A stretch of 14,046 nucleotides of DNA, taken from contig DAXQ01000013.1 of the NCBI GenBank assembly GCA_002506485.1, positions 1 through 14,046 on the forward strand, given 5' to 3'. Positions 6,828 to 13,249 of this stretch are shown one piece after another. This DNA comes from Euryarchaeota archaeon UBA136. GTDB taxonomy: Archaea > Thermoplasmatota > Poseidoniia > MGIII > CG-Epi1. The notes under the pieces are model-generated. The model made no database searches, was not told where the DNA came from, and saw only the letters and a program-made list of their open reading frames with translations. Positions within the stretch are counted from its first letter, which is position 1; every line of letters begins with the position of its first letter. Made by a program: the position numbers and the translations under genes.

Positions 6828-7761
6828 CCTTACTCTTGTCTATTTTAGCAAATAAATTTTCTAATCCCTCATCCGCATTCTTCAGTAGGCTCTTATCACC
6901 ATTCCAATCCTCTAATACTTTCATGTTCTCCAGTTCAAATGCGATCAGAGCATCAGTCACAGCATCTTCTGCATCCTGCCCAAGAGAGCCAACATAAACC
7001 ACAGCCAAATCAGTATAGGCCCCCGCACCGAATTTTATGTGAAAGTCACCAAATTGAATGTCATTCAATGAAGAATCACTGTCCGAACTCACAGCATCTT
7101 CCATAAAATCCTTTACCGCAGAGAACATTCCTCCCATTATGTCCACATCACTGCCCTCAACATCTTTTGTGGTCAAGTTTGAAATCACAATGCCTGATTT
7201 TGTCAATAAAAACAGGTTGTGGATCTTCCCAAGTTTGCTGGGGTGAATCAGTTTCTCTTGCAGCATATTGACAAGTTTTGAGAATTCGGCCGTCTTTACT
7301 CCAGATTCGGCAAGCCCCATTTTATCCGGAGAAAAATTTTCGACCATTTTTTTGAACCCTTCCACATCACTTATTCCCGTTCTCTTTTTTTCCTCTTTCT
7401 CAACGACTTCGAATGCTTTATCAATGGTTTCTCTAACAACAGCGGTTCGCATTGGTTTTTGTAGATAGTCCATAGCCCCACCCTGAAAAGCCTTGATAGG
7501 AGTCGTGATATCCTGATTACCTGTCAACATAACGACTGGCATAGTCGGGTACTCTTCACGAACAATCTCCAGCAATTCCAGCCCATCCATACCAGGCATA
7601 TCGACGTCACAGAACATCATCAAGTATTCCTCCTTGGATAGCATTTCCATGGCACTTTGAGCTTCTTCGGCCACTTCCAATACCACGTCAGACCATTTCC
7701 TGAACATCACATTCAATGAAACTCTTACGGCATGGTCATCGTCGACAGCCAATATTTTCAT
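6820..7761 (-). CDS. Response regulator with C-terminal longin/roadblock-like domain
   Basis: 313 aa. Residues 1-120 form a complete receiver: acidic pair D8/D9, phospho-acceptor D52 in 'CDVDMPGMDG', T80 in 'MLTG', and K102 in 'LQKP'. After a charged linker (about 120-185), residues 190-290 show no helix-turn-helix. They contain 'LFLLTKSGIVISN', 'GGMFSAVKDFMEDAV', 'FGDFHIKFGAGAYTDLAVVYVG' and a closing 'VLEDWNGD'. I recognise this pattern from archaeal and bacterial signalling proteins with a roadblock/longin-like alpha-beta fold, a likely protein-protein interaction module. Output is therefore probably by partner binding rather than direct DNA binding (inference). It lies 48 nt after the cupin gene. 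An AT-rich element about 25-35 nt upstream of its ATG (around 7785-7796) could be an internal leaderless promoter, since no Shine-Dalgarno is present. Confidence 0.88.
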   Translation of the reverse strand: MKILAVDDDHAVRVSLNVMFRKWSDVVLEVAEEAQSAMEMLSKEEYLMMFCDVDMPGMDGLELLEIVREEYPTMPVVMLTGNQDITTPIKAFQGGAMDYLQKPMRTAVVRETIDKAFEVVEKEEKKRTGISDVEGFKKMVENFSPDKMGLAESGVKTAEFSKLVNMLQEKLIHPSKLGKIHNLFLLTKSGIVISNLTTKDVEGSDVDIMGGMFSAVKDFMEDAVSSDSDSSLNDIQFGDFHIKFGAGAYTDLAVVYVGSLGQDAEDAVTDALIAFELENMKVLEDWNGDKSLLKNADEGLENLFAKIDKSKDA

Positions 7762-7782
7762 ACTTCAACACGACATACGCCG

Positions 7783-7799
7783 CTACTAAAAGAATTAAT
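7783..7799 (-). promoter_or_regulatory. Possible internal promoter before the response regulator
   Basis: In the 48-nt gap between the cupin and response regulator genes, the minus strand reads CATTAATTCTTTTAGTA about 22-38 nt before the regulator's ATG. It is TATA-like by composition and position, and there is no ribosome site. Such an element would let the two-component pair be expressed apart from the upstream enzymes. Weak evidence. Confidence 0.25.
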
Positions 7800-7809
7800 G
7801 TTTGTTTGA

Positions 7810-8487
7810 CTAACCTGAGGATATTTCATTCATGAGCCGCCTATATTCGGGATCGTTTCCTATGGCCTTTGCACGTTTTGAAGCCTCGATTAGATCACGT
7901 TCCCGAGTCGCGCGATCCGCTTCTGGTAGTTTTTTCCGGTGCACAATCTCATTTTCTGGTAGTAGATAGAAAATCCCGCCATCAACAAACAATAGCTCGT
8001 TCCTGCTGTAATCAAAGATTCGTGCTTCACTAGTTATCCCGCCTTCGAGATTCACATTCCCATATACATGCAAAGTGAAGAAGTTGCTTTCCCCAGGGTT
8101 GCCCATTTGATGAATTAACGACGGGGTCACTTTCAAAGTAGTTCCGGATTTGATTATTTCACGGGAAATAGTAGTCAACTTTTGTTTTTCTAGTTTGAAT
8201 ATTGCATGTTCCGCAACACCAAATATTTTCACTGCACCGAACTCGGCTTTCCCATGGTCATGTATGCCACTATAATCGCCTGGCTTCCATGACATTATCA
8301 TAACCTCGAAGAAACCGCCGTTATGGACCATTTTCCGGCCATATGAATCAGAGACTGGATAATCATAGTCTACCCATCTTTCAATGTCCTCAGCCCTAAC
8401 GTCACATTCTGATACGGCCTCATGGACACTTTCTGGAGTGAACTTGCCCAAACTTTCCAACATTTCCACTAGGTTTTTCACAGACAT
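7810..8487 (-). CDS. Cysteine dioxygenase-like thiol dioxygenase (cupin)
   Basis: 225 aa, close to the roughly 200-residue length of type I cysteine dioxygenases (CDO). The iron-binding facial triad is visible: H76 and H78 in 'SGIHDHG' and H126 in 'SLIHQMGNP'. A Y-x-R pair (Y49, R51) matches the substrate-binding Tyr/Arg of mammalian CDO. A T-x-H-x-Y run (T138, H140, Y142) matches the S-x-H-x-Y catalytic triad. The residue corresponding to the crosslinking Cys appears to be Gly (G84), as in bacterial CDOs. The expected reaction is O2-dependent oxidation of a small thiol to a sulfinate; cysteine is the default, but in this operon another thiol is plausible. It sits 2 nt after the ATP-grasp gene, which supports co-translation. 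The C-terminal 50 residues beyond the cupin are charged and helical and I do not recognise them. Confidence 0.8.
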   Translation of the reverse strand: MSVKNLVEMLESLGKFTPESVHEAVSECDVRAEDIERWVDYDYPVSDSYGRKMVHNGGFFEVMIMSWKPGDYSGIHDHGKAEFGAVKIFGVAEHAIFKLEKQKLTTISREIIKSGTTLKVTPSLIHQMGNPGESNFFTLHVYGNVNLEGGITSEARIFDYSRNELLFVDGGIFYLLPENEIVHRKKLPEADRATRERDLIEASKRAKAIGNDPEYRRLMNEISSG

Positions 8488-8489
8488 TT

Positions 8490-9500
8490 CTAATAATCCA
8501 CTTGCCCATAATATCTGAACATTTTCTTTCCAATAGGGACATTCTTCTGATATCCCTCAACTTCAGCCTCGGTCATCTCCTCCATCGCCAATTTTAGTGC
8601 AAGATAGGGTGGGCAGTAATTCTCATCATAGATGAAAGTAGATACCCTCGGATTTATTTCCATCAGCACTCCGCCCCGTAGTTGGATGTCGACGCAGTAA
8701 TCCATAGGGATATGCTTCATCACCTTTTTTCCATATTCTACCGATTTATCATGTGATATTACTTCGAAACCCATCGCCAGTCCCGATGCGAAATTGAGCC
8801 GGTCCTTGACCGAACAGATCAACATCTTCCCCTTTACCAATACAGGGTTTACTTTGTACTCTCGGCCGTCCAGATATTCCATGACCATCAGTTCGGGCAA
8901 TTCTTTCCCTTCAACCGTCTTGCGCAATTCGTATAGGGATATGTATTTGGCAAAAGGTCGACCGTTGAATAGAAGGCCAAAGCGATCCGCCTTCTCGGTC
9001 ATGACCCTGACCCCTCGGTTCCCTTTTCCAATCGGTGGTTTGAATACGACGTCGTTCTCTGGATATCCCAGTTTTGCAGCAGCTTCTTCAAGCTCATCTA
9101 TCGAGTGGACCAGATAATACTCAGGAATATCCATTTTCCCTTTCAGATGTTCATACATCAGATATTTGTTCTCACAGACATTTACCAGTTCATGGTCCGA
9201 GGCCAATAAGCGGCAGTGTTTTCTTACTTCGTCACCAGCCTTGGAAAGTTCGAACATTTCCCAGGACGTCTGTGGAAATACAATATCTATTTCATATTTT
9301 TTTACAAGTTCGATGATTGTGCCGACATAATTCTTCTCGTAGGCCCATGGCGTCTCTTCAAAGGCATCACACATTCGGCTTCCAACCGCCTGTTCATGGG
9401 CGTTCGTTCCCAGAATGAACATCTCTGAATCCTGTAACTTGAGGTTGGTTATCAGGGCGTGACCGCCCGGGCATCCAATTCCGGTCAGTAGAATTCTCAC
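8490..9500 (-). CDS. ATP-grasp ligase, carbamoyl-phosphate-synthase-like
   Basis: 336 aa. Residues 1-105 form a Rossmann-like pre-ATP-grasp domain beginning 'MRILLTGIGCPGG'. The ATP-grasp core follows: 'NKYLMYEHLK' (111-120), 'VVFKPPIGKGNRGV' with K154 and a glycine loop (151-164), 'MEYLDGREYKVN' with E208 (207-218), and the metal-binding 'MEINPR' with E281, N283 and R285. The family activates a carboxylate as acyl-phosphate and joins it to an amine. Related genes are frequent in polysaccharide clusters and in PylC-type pathways; the substrate here is unknown. The start is GTG at 9500, overlapping the glycosyltransferase stop by 4 nt (GTGA), with a strong GGTGGTG ribosome site just upstream. 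In context it could acylate the amine freed by the PIG-L deacetylase (inference). Confidence 0.85.
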   Translation of the reverse strand: MRILLTGIGCPGGHALITNLKLQDSEMFILGTNAHEQAVGSRMCDAFEETPWAYEKNYVGTIIELVKKYEIDIVFPQTSWEMFELSKAGDEVRKHCRLLASDHELVNVCENKYLMYEHLKGKMDIPEYYLVHSIDELEEAAAKLGYPENDVVFKPPIGKGNRGVRVMTEKADRFGLLFNGRPFAKYISLYELRKTVEGKELPELMVMEYLDGREYKVNPVLVKGKMLICSVKDRLNFASGLAMGFEVISHDKSVEYGKKVMKHIPMDYCVDIQLRGGVLMEINPRVSTFIYDENYCPPYLALKLAMEEMTEAEVEGYQKNVPIGKKMFRYYGQVDY

Positions 9501-10648
9501 TTTTCACCACCAGCCCTGTCTTCTAACAAGTTTTCGTATATGCCCAACAGTTTCTTTTCCTGCAATTCCCAGCTGTAATTCATCTTGAAGGCCTTGAATC
9601 CATTCTCGCCCATTTTCTGTCTTAATTCCTTGTCATTTGATAATTCAGTAAGAGTATCGATCCAATCATCAGAGACCATTCCGCATTGGTAGCGTTCAAC
9701 AATCTTTCTTCGAGCTTCGTAAGGGCCAACTATGACAGGAACCCTGTAGGCCATCGCATCCAGTAATTTTTTGGGTATGGCGTAGTCCCGGAGGCGTTCA
9801 TCAACATAATGTCCTACTATCAGGATATCACAGGTCTTGTAGCACTCACTCATCATGCTGTACGGCAAGGGCCCCGTGAACTTGGCATTGGCTCCCTTCT
9901 CAGTGGCTATTTTCTCCAGTTCTTCTATCATCCCACTATACCCGGACCGTCCCTTTGGAGGGCCACCGACTATGAGCAGACTGAGAGCACTCACCTTGGC
10001 TGTTGCTTCCAGGATCTCCTCCAGAATAGGTTTTCGCAAACCACCAATATATCCGGCAACGACCCCGTCCAATCCGAATCTGTCCGTTTGCACGGGTCTT
10101 GTAACCAATTCCAGAGGTTCTGAATTGTAGAGCACGGTTGCTCCACCCAGCCGAACGGCCAGTTCATCTGAAACAGTCAGGATCGCATCCACTTTTTTTA
10201 TCAGAGATTTCTGTTTTCTCTCATAGTATTTTCCAATAAACCAGTTCTGGACAATTTCCATCATGGGCCAATCCTCATGCGAATCAAATATCACCTTAGC
10301 ATTGTTCGTTGCAGCGGCTTTGATGGCCGAGTCCAGAGTTTCCAGATCATGGGCATGAATTATGTCCGGTTCATATTCAATTACCTTTTCCTGTAGCTGT
10401 TTCATAGCCTTACGGAATCCACGAACTTTGGAGAAGAACCCTCCGCTGAGTTCTTGAAAAACACGGACCACTTGGATGCCATCCCTTTCCTCATCCCACT
10501 TGGTTTCATATTTATCCGCCCTACGCGACCAGCAGAAGACAGTTACCTCATATTCTGCCTTGACAAGGGACAGCGCCTCGCGATAGACCCGTGTATCTTC
10601 ATTTGGTATCAGCAGATCGTGTCCCAGGATCATGGCGACTTTGGTCAT
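9497..10648 (-). CDS. GT4-family glycosyltransferase
   Basis: 383 aa, a GT-B fold enzyme of CAZy GT4 type. The N-terminal half holds 'IPNEDTRVYREALSL', 'EPDIIHAHD' (H98-D101) and 'DSHED'. The C-terminal half holds 'AGYIGGLR' (198-205), 'LLIVGGPPKG' and the nucleotide-sugar-binding 'AIPKKLLDAMAYRVPVIVG' (290-308), equivalent to the usual 'GIPNKLFEAMACGVPVI' segment. It should transfer a sugar from a nucleotide donor to an unidentified acceptor, in the cytoplasm or at the membrane face; no membrane segment is seen. Its closest look is to surface-glycan enzymes, but BshA and MshA are also GT4. The frame is open to 10702. I chose ATG 10648 because it gives the classic 4-nt ATGA overlap with the upstream stop and places the Rossmann strand at the N-terminus. 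Confidence 0.88.
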   Translation of the reverse strand: MTKVAMILGHDLLIPNEDTRVYREALSLVKAEYEVTVFCWSRRADKYETKWDEERDGIQVVRVFQELSGGFFSKVRGFRKAMKQLQEKVIEYEPDIIHAHDLETLDSAIKAAATNNAKVIFDSHEDWPMMEIVQNWFIGKYYERKQKSLIKKVDAILTVSDELAVRLGGATVLYNSEPLELVTRPVQTDRFGLDGVVAGYIGGLRKPILEEILEATAKVSALSLLIVGGPPKGRSGYSGMIEELEKIATEKGANAKFTGPLPYSMMSECYKTCDILIVGHYVDERLRDYAIPKKLLDAMAYRVPVIVGPYEARRKIVERYQCGMVSDDWIDTLTELSNDKELRQKMGENGFKAFKMNYSWELQEKKLLGIYENLLEDRAGGEK

Positions 10649-11415
10649 AGCAGCTGGTCTAACCTCACTTTTATGGTCTCGAAACCCTCGGCATAAGGGC
10701 ATGAAAGCTGGATTCCCCGCATTTTTACCACAGAGCGGAAGAACTTCTCGTTAAAATAGGGATTGTGTTTTTGACTGTTGTAACAGTCCAAGGCTAGAAT
10801 TTTCTTTTTGACATGCCTTTCTTCCAATGGAATAAAGCAATTCAGGGACACCGATAGATTGTTCCAGGGCAGTTCATATCCGAGCAAAGTACAATCACGG
10901 AAGGCTCGTTTGGCTTCAGACGTCACAACGGCATGGTCCTGATGAATATCTGTCGTGGTCGGCGTGAGAACAACATCATATTGTTTGGCCTTTGAGCGAT
11001 CATACAAAGCCTGCAGGATATCCTGCCTGTCACGGGGGAAGTGCCGTGTATGAAATTCCAGGACCTCATGGGTCACACCTAAGATACTCCCGGATTTGGC
11101 AGCTTCATCAACCAGATCCGGGTACCGGTCACTTACCGCGCTAAAGTAGATGACATGTACTCCCCAACCTTTCTCGATCAGTTTGGCGATCGTCCCTCCG
11201 CAGCCCAATTCGGCGTCATCAGTATGGGGACTTAGTACAAGGGCACTTTTTGTCCGCGGCAGTTTAATCTTGGAAGTAACAGCATCCCTGAGAACATTAC
11301 TTATGTTCCGGTTATCCCGTTTAGCATTAAGTTTGAGAGCTTTCCAATCATCGGCAAAATCATCCGTTATTGTGAACAGGTACTGTTCTGGCCGTTTCCC
11401 GTCTTTCCAGCCCAT
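10645..11415 (-). CDS. PIG-L family deacetylase with N-terminal ribbon-helix-helix-like domain
   Basis: 256 aa. The LmbE/PIG-L zinc-hydrolase core begins near residue 57 with 'SPHTDDAELGCGG': H64 and D67 as metal ligands, D66 as likely base. It continues to 'DIHQDH', where H161 fits the third ligand. These enzymes de-N-acetylate amino sugars (MshB, BshB, PIG-L, LmbE types). Residues about 10-50 look like an RHH/CopG DNA-binding unit: a strand 'QYLFTIT', helix 'DFADDWKALKLNAKRD', turn, then helix 'ISNVLRDAVTSKI'. No in-frame ATG, GTG or TTG occurs between the ATG and the catalytic motif, so this extension is part of the protein. It is first in the six-gene operon, with a TATA-containing palindrome about 26 nt upstream and no ribosome site, so probably leaderless. 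The RHH reading is by eye and needs structural support. Confidence 0.85.
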   Translation of the reverse strand: MGWKDGKRPEQYLFTITDDFADDWKALKLNAKRDNRNISNVLRDAVTSKIKLPRTKSALVLSPHTDDAELGCGGTIAKLIEKGWGVHVIYFSAVSDRYPDLVDEAAKSGSILGVTHEVLEFHTRHFPRDRQDILQALYDRSKAKQYDVVLTPTTTDIHQDHAVVTSEAKRAFRDCTLLGYELPWNNLSVSLNCFIPLEERHVKKKILALDCYNSQKHNPYFNEKFFRSVVKMRGIQLSCPYAEGFETIKVRLDQLL

Positions 11416-11418
11416 GAG

Positions 11419-11426
11419 TTATATAT
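11419..11426 (+). promoter_or_regulatory. Candidate TATA box for the Mtq2-like methyltransferase
   Basis: TTATATAT lies 34-41 nt upstream of ATG 11460 and predicts a transcript starting near 11448-11452 with a leader of about 10 nt. It lies only a few bases from the PIG-L start codon, so the two divergent promoters are interleaved. Confidence 0.45.
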
Positions 11427-11437
11427 CTTTAAGAATT

Positions 11438-11451
11438 AGGTTATATAACCT
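11438..11451 (-). promoter_or_regulatory. 14-bp perfect palindrome containing the operon TATA box
   Basis: AGGTTATATAACCT equals its own reverse complement. Its core TTATATAA (11441-11448) ends 26 nt before the PIG-L ATG at 11415, correct for a TATA box driving a leaderless minus-strand transcript. A palindrome wrapped round a TATA box is a good candidate operator, since a bound dimer would exclude TBP. The RHH-like domain of the first gene is a natural suspect for binding it (inference). Confidence 0.5.
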
Positions 11452-11459
11452 TTCCTTTG

Positions 11460-12020
11460 ATGGATTGTGTGGATAAAATAACCATAACCAACTTTGAAGG
11501 AGTGTACGAGCCCGCCGAAGATTCATGGTTGATGGTGAACCATCTTCCAGAGATCAAAGAGAGCGTTCTGGAGATAGGTTGTGGTGCTGGCATAATCTCC
11601 GTTCATCTCGCTTCCAAAGGAGCTCAGGTCACTGCCGTTGATCTGAATCCCAAGGCCGTCGAGGCGACCAGATTCAATTCCATGAATAATGGTGTCAAGA
11701 TAGAGGTCTTGGAAGGAGATATGTTTGCTCCAGTGGAAGGTCGCAGGTTTGGGACAATAGTCTGTAACCCACCATATCTGCCCCCATCCGATGAGAAATA
11801 CGAGGACTCTGATTTGGCCCTTGCAGTTGAAGGTGGCCCGACCGGTACCGAGTTCATTTCGCGCTTTCTTTCCGATGCGCCAGAACATCTTGAAGAAAAC
11901 GGTTCGATTTATTTGATTACCTCAAGCCGGATGAAGAATCTGGAGACTGGATGGAAACGCCAGATTATTCATCAGGAAAAATTCTTTTTTGAAAGACTGG
12001 CTCTTGAGCGATTCTCCTAA
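11460..12020 (+). CDS. HemK/Mtq2-like protein-(glutamine-N5) methyltransferase
   Basis: 186 aa, compact like archaeal and eukaryotic Mtq2. It begins near the conserved 'VYEPAEDSWLMV' (about residues 15-26), seen in Mtq2-type enzymes. The SAM-binding motif I follows ('VLEIGCGAGIIS'), then 'VTAVDLNPKAV', and then the catalytic NPPY tetrapeptide in 'IVCNPPYLPP' (about residues 100-109). The family methylates the glutamine of the GGQ motif in class I release factor (aRF1), with Trm112 as partner in archaea and eukaryotes. It acts in the cytoplasm. ATG 11460 directly follows an in-frame TTG (11457), and ATG is the likelier start. There is no ribosome site and the leader is very short. It converges with DUF106 across 34 nt. 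Confidence 0.86.
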   Translation: MDCVDKITITNFEGVYEPAEDSWLMVNHLPEIKESVLEIGCGAGIISVHLASKGAQVTAVDLNPKAVEATRFNSMNNGVKIEVLEGDMFAPVEGRRFGTIVCNPPYLPPSDEKYEDSDLALAVEGGPTGTEFISRFLSDAPEHLEENGSIYLITSSRMKNLETGWKRQIIHQEKFFFERLALERFS

Positions 12021-12054
12021 CCAGACCTTATGGGAGTAAAATCCTTTAAAAATT
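12021..12054. terminator. Likely bidirectional termination region
   Basis: This is the 34-nt gap between the convergent methyltransferase and DUF106 genes. It ends in an AT-rich near-palindrome (TTTAAAAATTTTAAA, 12044-12058, running into the DUF106 stop) that gives T-runs on both strands, as expected for archaeal U-tract termination. There is no strong GC hairpin. Confidence 0.35.
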
Positions 12055-12708
12055 TTAAACAGGAGGCATATAGCTCGTACCCCCAGAATGGGACACCAGT
12101 TTGAGCCCCCTCATCAGGATTTGTCCGAAGGGTAGGGAAAGAGCAGAATAGACGAGGATCCAATGTGGCAAAAACCATAGATTCTCGTTCAGGTCGTAGT
12201 TACCTTCCCATGGTAGGGAAAGGACTGGGTGGTTCATCCCTTCTACAAATATTCTCAGCCACATAATGATAGGGATTGCAATCATCATCGTGAACATCAT
12301 CGGACGCATCTGGTTGGACATCATCTCGCTTTGCAGAACCATTACCTGAGGTTGCATCGCCGTTAATTTTCTCATTCTGGCTTCGTTACCGCTTTTACGA
12401 GCTTCGCTCATTTCCTTATTGTAGGCATTCATCTTGTTTTGGGTCTCAGCCATAGCCTCCCAGTCAATCAATACGTGACGAATGATGGTGGTGAGAGAGA
12501 TCATCGTCACTCCAGCTAACAGAAAAGTCACGGCAGGATATTGATGTTCAAAAGCAATCCGGGGTTCCAGTATAGATCCGGCAAAGGCCCCCATTCCGTC
12601 TCTCAAATCCTCGTTCATGATAATGTACATCATGAAAAGCATGGTCAACAACATCCCACCCATGGCAGGCGGCTGGACCGGTTCCTCAGAACCTTGCTCT
12701 TCACTCAT
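12055..12708 (-). CDS. DUF106 (EMC3/TMCO1/Oxa1-superfamily) membrane protein
   Basis: 217 aa. Four hydrophobic segments (about residues 17-31, 58-80, 136-152 and 178-199) surround a charged helical stretch (84-120, with 'KEMSEARKSGNEARMRKL'). This is the layout of archaeal DUF106 proteins: hydrophobic helices with a cytosolic coiled coil between TM2 and TM3. The family belongs to the Oxa1/Get1/EMC3/TMCO1 group, which helps insert membrane proteins, and archaeal members usually sit beside secY and adk, as here. The ATG overlaps the adenylate kinase stop by 4 nt (ATGA), with AGGAGA 11 nt upstream as ribosome site. Membrane-insertase activity is inferred from family and context. Confidence 0.85.
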   Translation of the reverse strand: MSEEQGSEEPVQPPAMGGMLLTMLFMMYIIMNEDLRDGMGAFAGSILEPRIAFEHQYPAVTFLLAGVTMISLTTIIRHVLIDWEAMAETQNKMNAYNKEMSEARKSGNEARMRKLTAMQPQVMVLQSEMMSNQMRPMMFTMMIAIPIIMWLRIFVEGMNHPVLSLPWEGNYDLNENLWFLPHWILVYSALSLPFGQILMRGLKLVSHSGGTSYMPPV

Positions 12709-13241
12709 TTGTTCAATATTCTCCTAAATTGTTCGACCGCGATATCAACCTGATTATCATGGTTCTCAATTATGGAGACAGTTGCCCCCGTCATGACTGC
12801 GGCTGTTGCCGCATATTCACGATTCACATTCTGGTGAAGATCGATATCGTCACTGTCCCTTGCACGACTAGCGTCTTTGGACCGTCTTCCAGCAATCTCA
12901 TCAGGCGTTGCTTCCACCAAGACTATGACATCCGGTTTCAGGGCTCTGGCAGTCCATTCGGGCAGTCCCGGCATGTATCCAGATGGCGTGAGGATTGAAG
13001 CATGCGTATCGACCACCACATCTCCCATCTGTGAGATCTTCTCACCGGCCTGTTTCTGTAGACGTTGCTGGTCCTCGACCGCTAGTTTCCGCATATCATC
13101 CCGATCTGCAACACCTTCTTTCTGAGCCTCTTCGAACATGATTGTCCCAAAATTAACTATCTTGTATCCATATTCCACAGCAGCTGCCATTACTGTGCTT
13201 TTACCCACTCCCGGGACACCGGTGACGATTACAACACTCAT
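12705..13241 (-). CDS. adkA: Adenylate kinase, archaeal type
   Basis: 178 aa, slightly short for the archaeal AdkA family (about 190). The P-loop GVPGVGKST occupies residues 8-16. 'IVNFGTIMFEEA' follows and corresponds to the AMP-binding region. 'VVDTHASILTPSGYMPGLP' (near residues 75-93) is highly characteristic of archaeal adenylate kinase and separates it from bacterial Adk. It interconverts ATP plus AMP with two ADP in the cytoplasm. The usual archaeal neighbours secY and DUF106 are present, but an acyltransferase gene lies between secY and this gene, 8 nt upstream. The ATG at 13241 sits directly before 'SVVIVTG', so the start is secure. Confidence 0.93.
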   Translation of the reverse strand: MSVVIVTGVPGVGKSTVMAAAVEYGYKIVNFGTIMFEEAQKEGVADRDDMRKLAVEDQQRLQKQAGEKISQMGDVVVDTHASILTPSGYMPGLPEWTARALKPDVIVLVEATPDEIAGRRSKDASRARDSDDIDLHQNVNREYAATAAVMTGATVSIIENHDNQVDIAVEQFRRILNK

Positions 13242-13249
13242 ATTCAGAA

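Noticed and set aside
10649..10702. 18-residue N-terminal extension of the glycosyltransferase
   Set aside because: The ATG at 10648 gives an ATGA overlap and the expected N-terminal Rossmann strand. The extension overlaps the deacetylase coding end.
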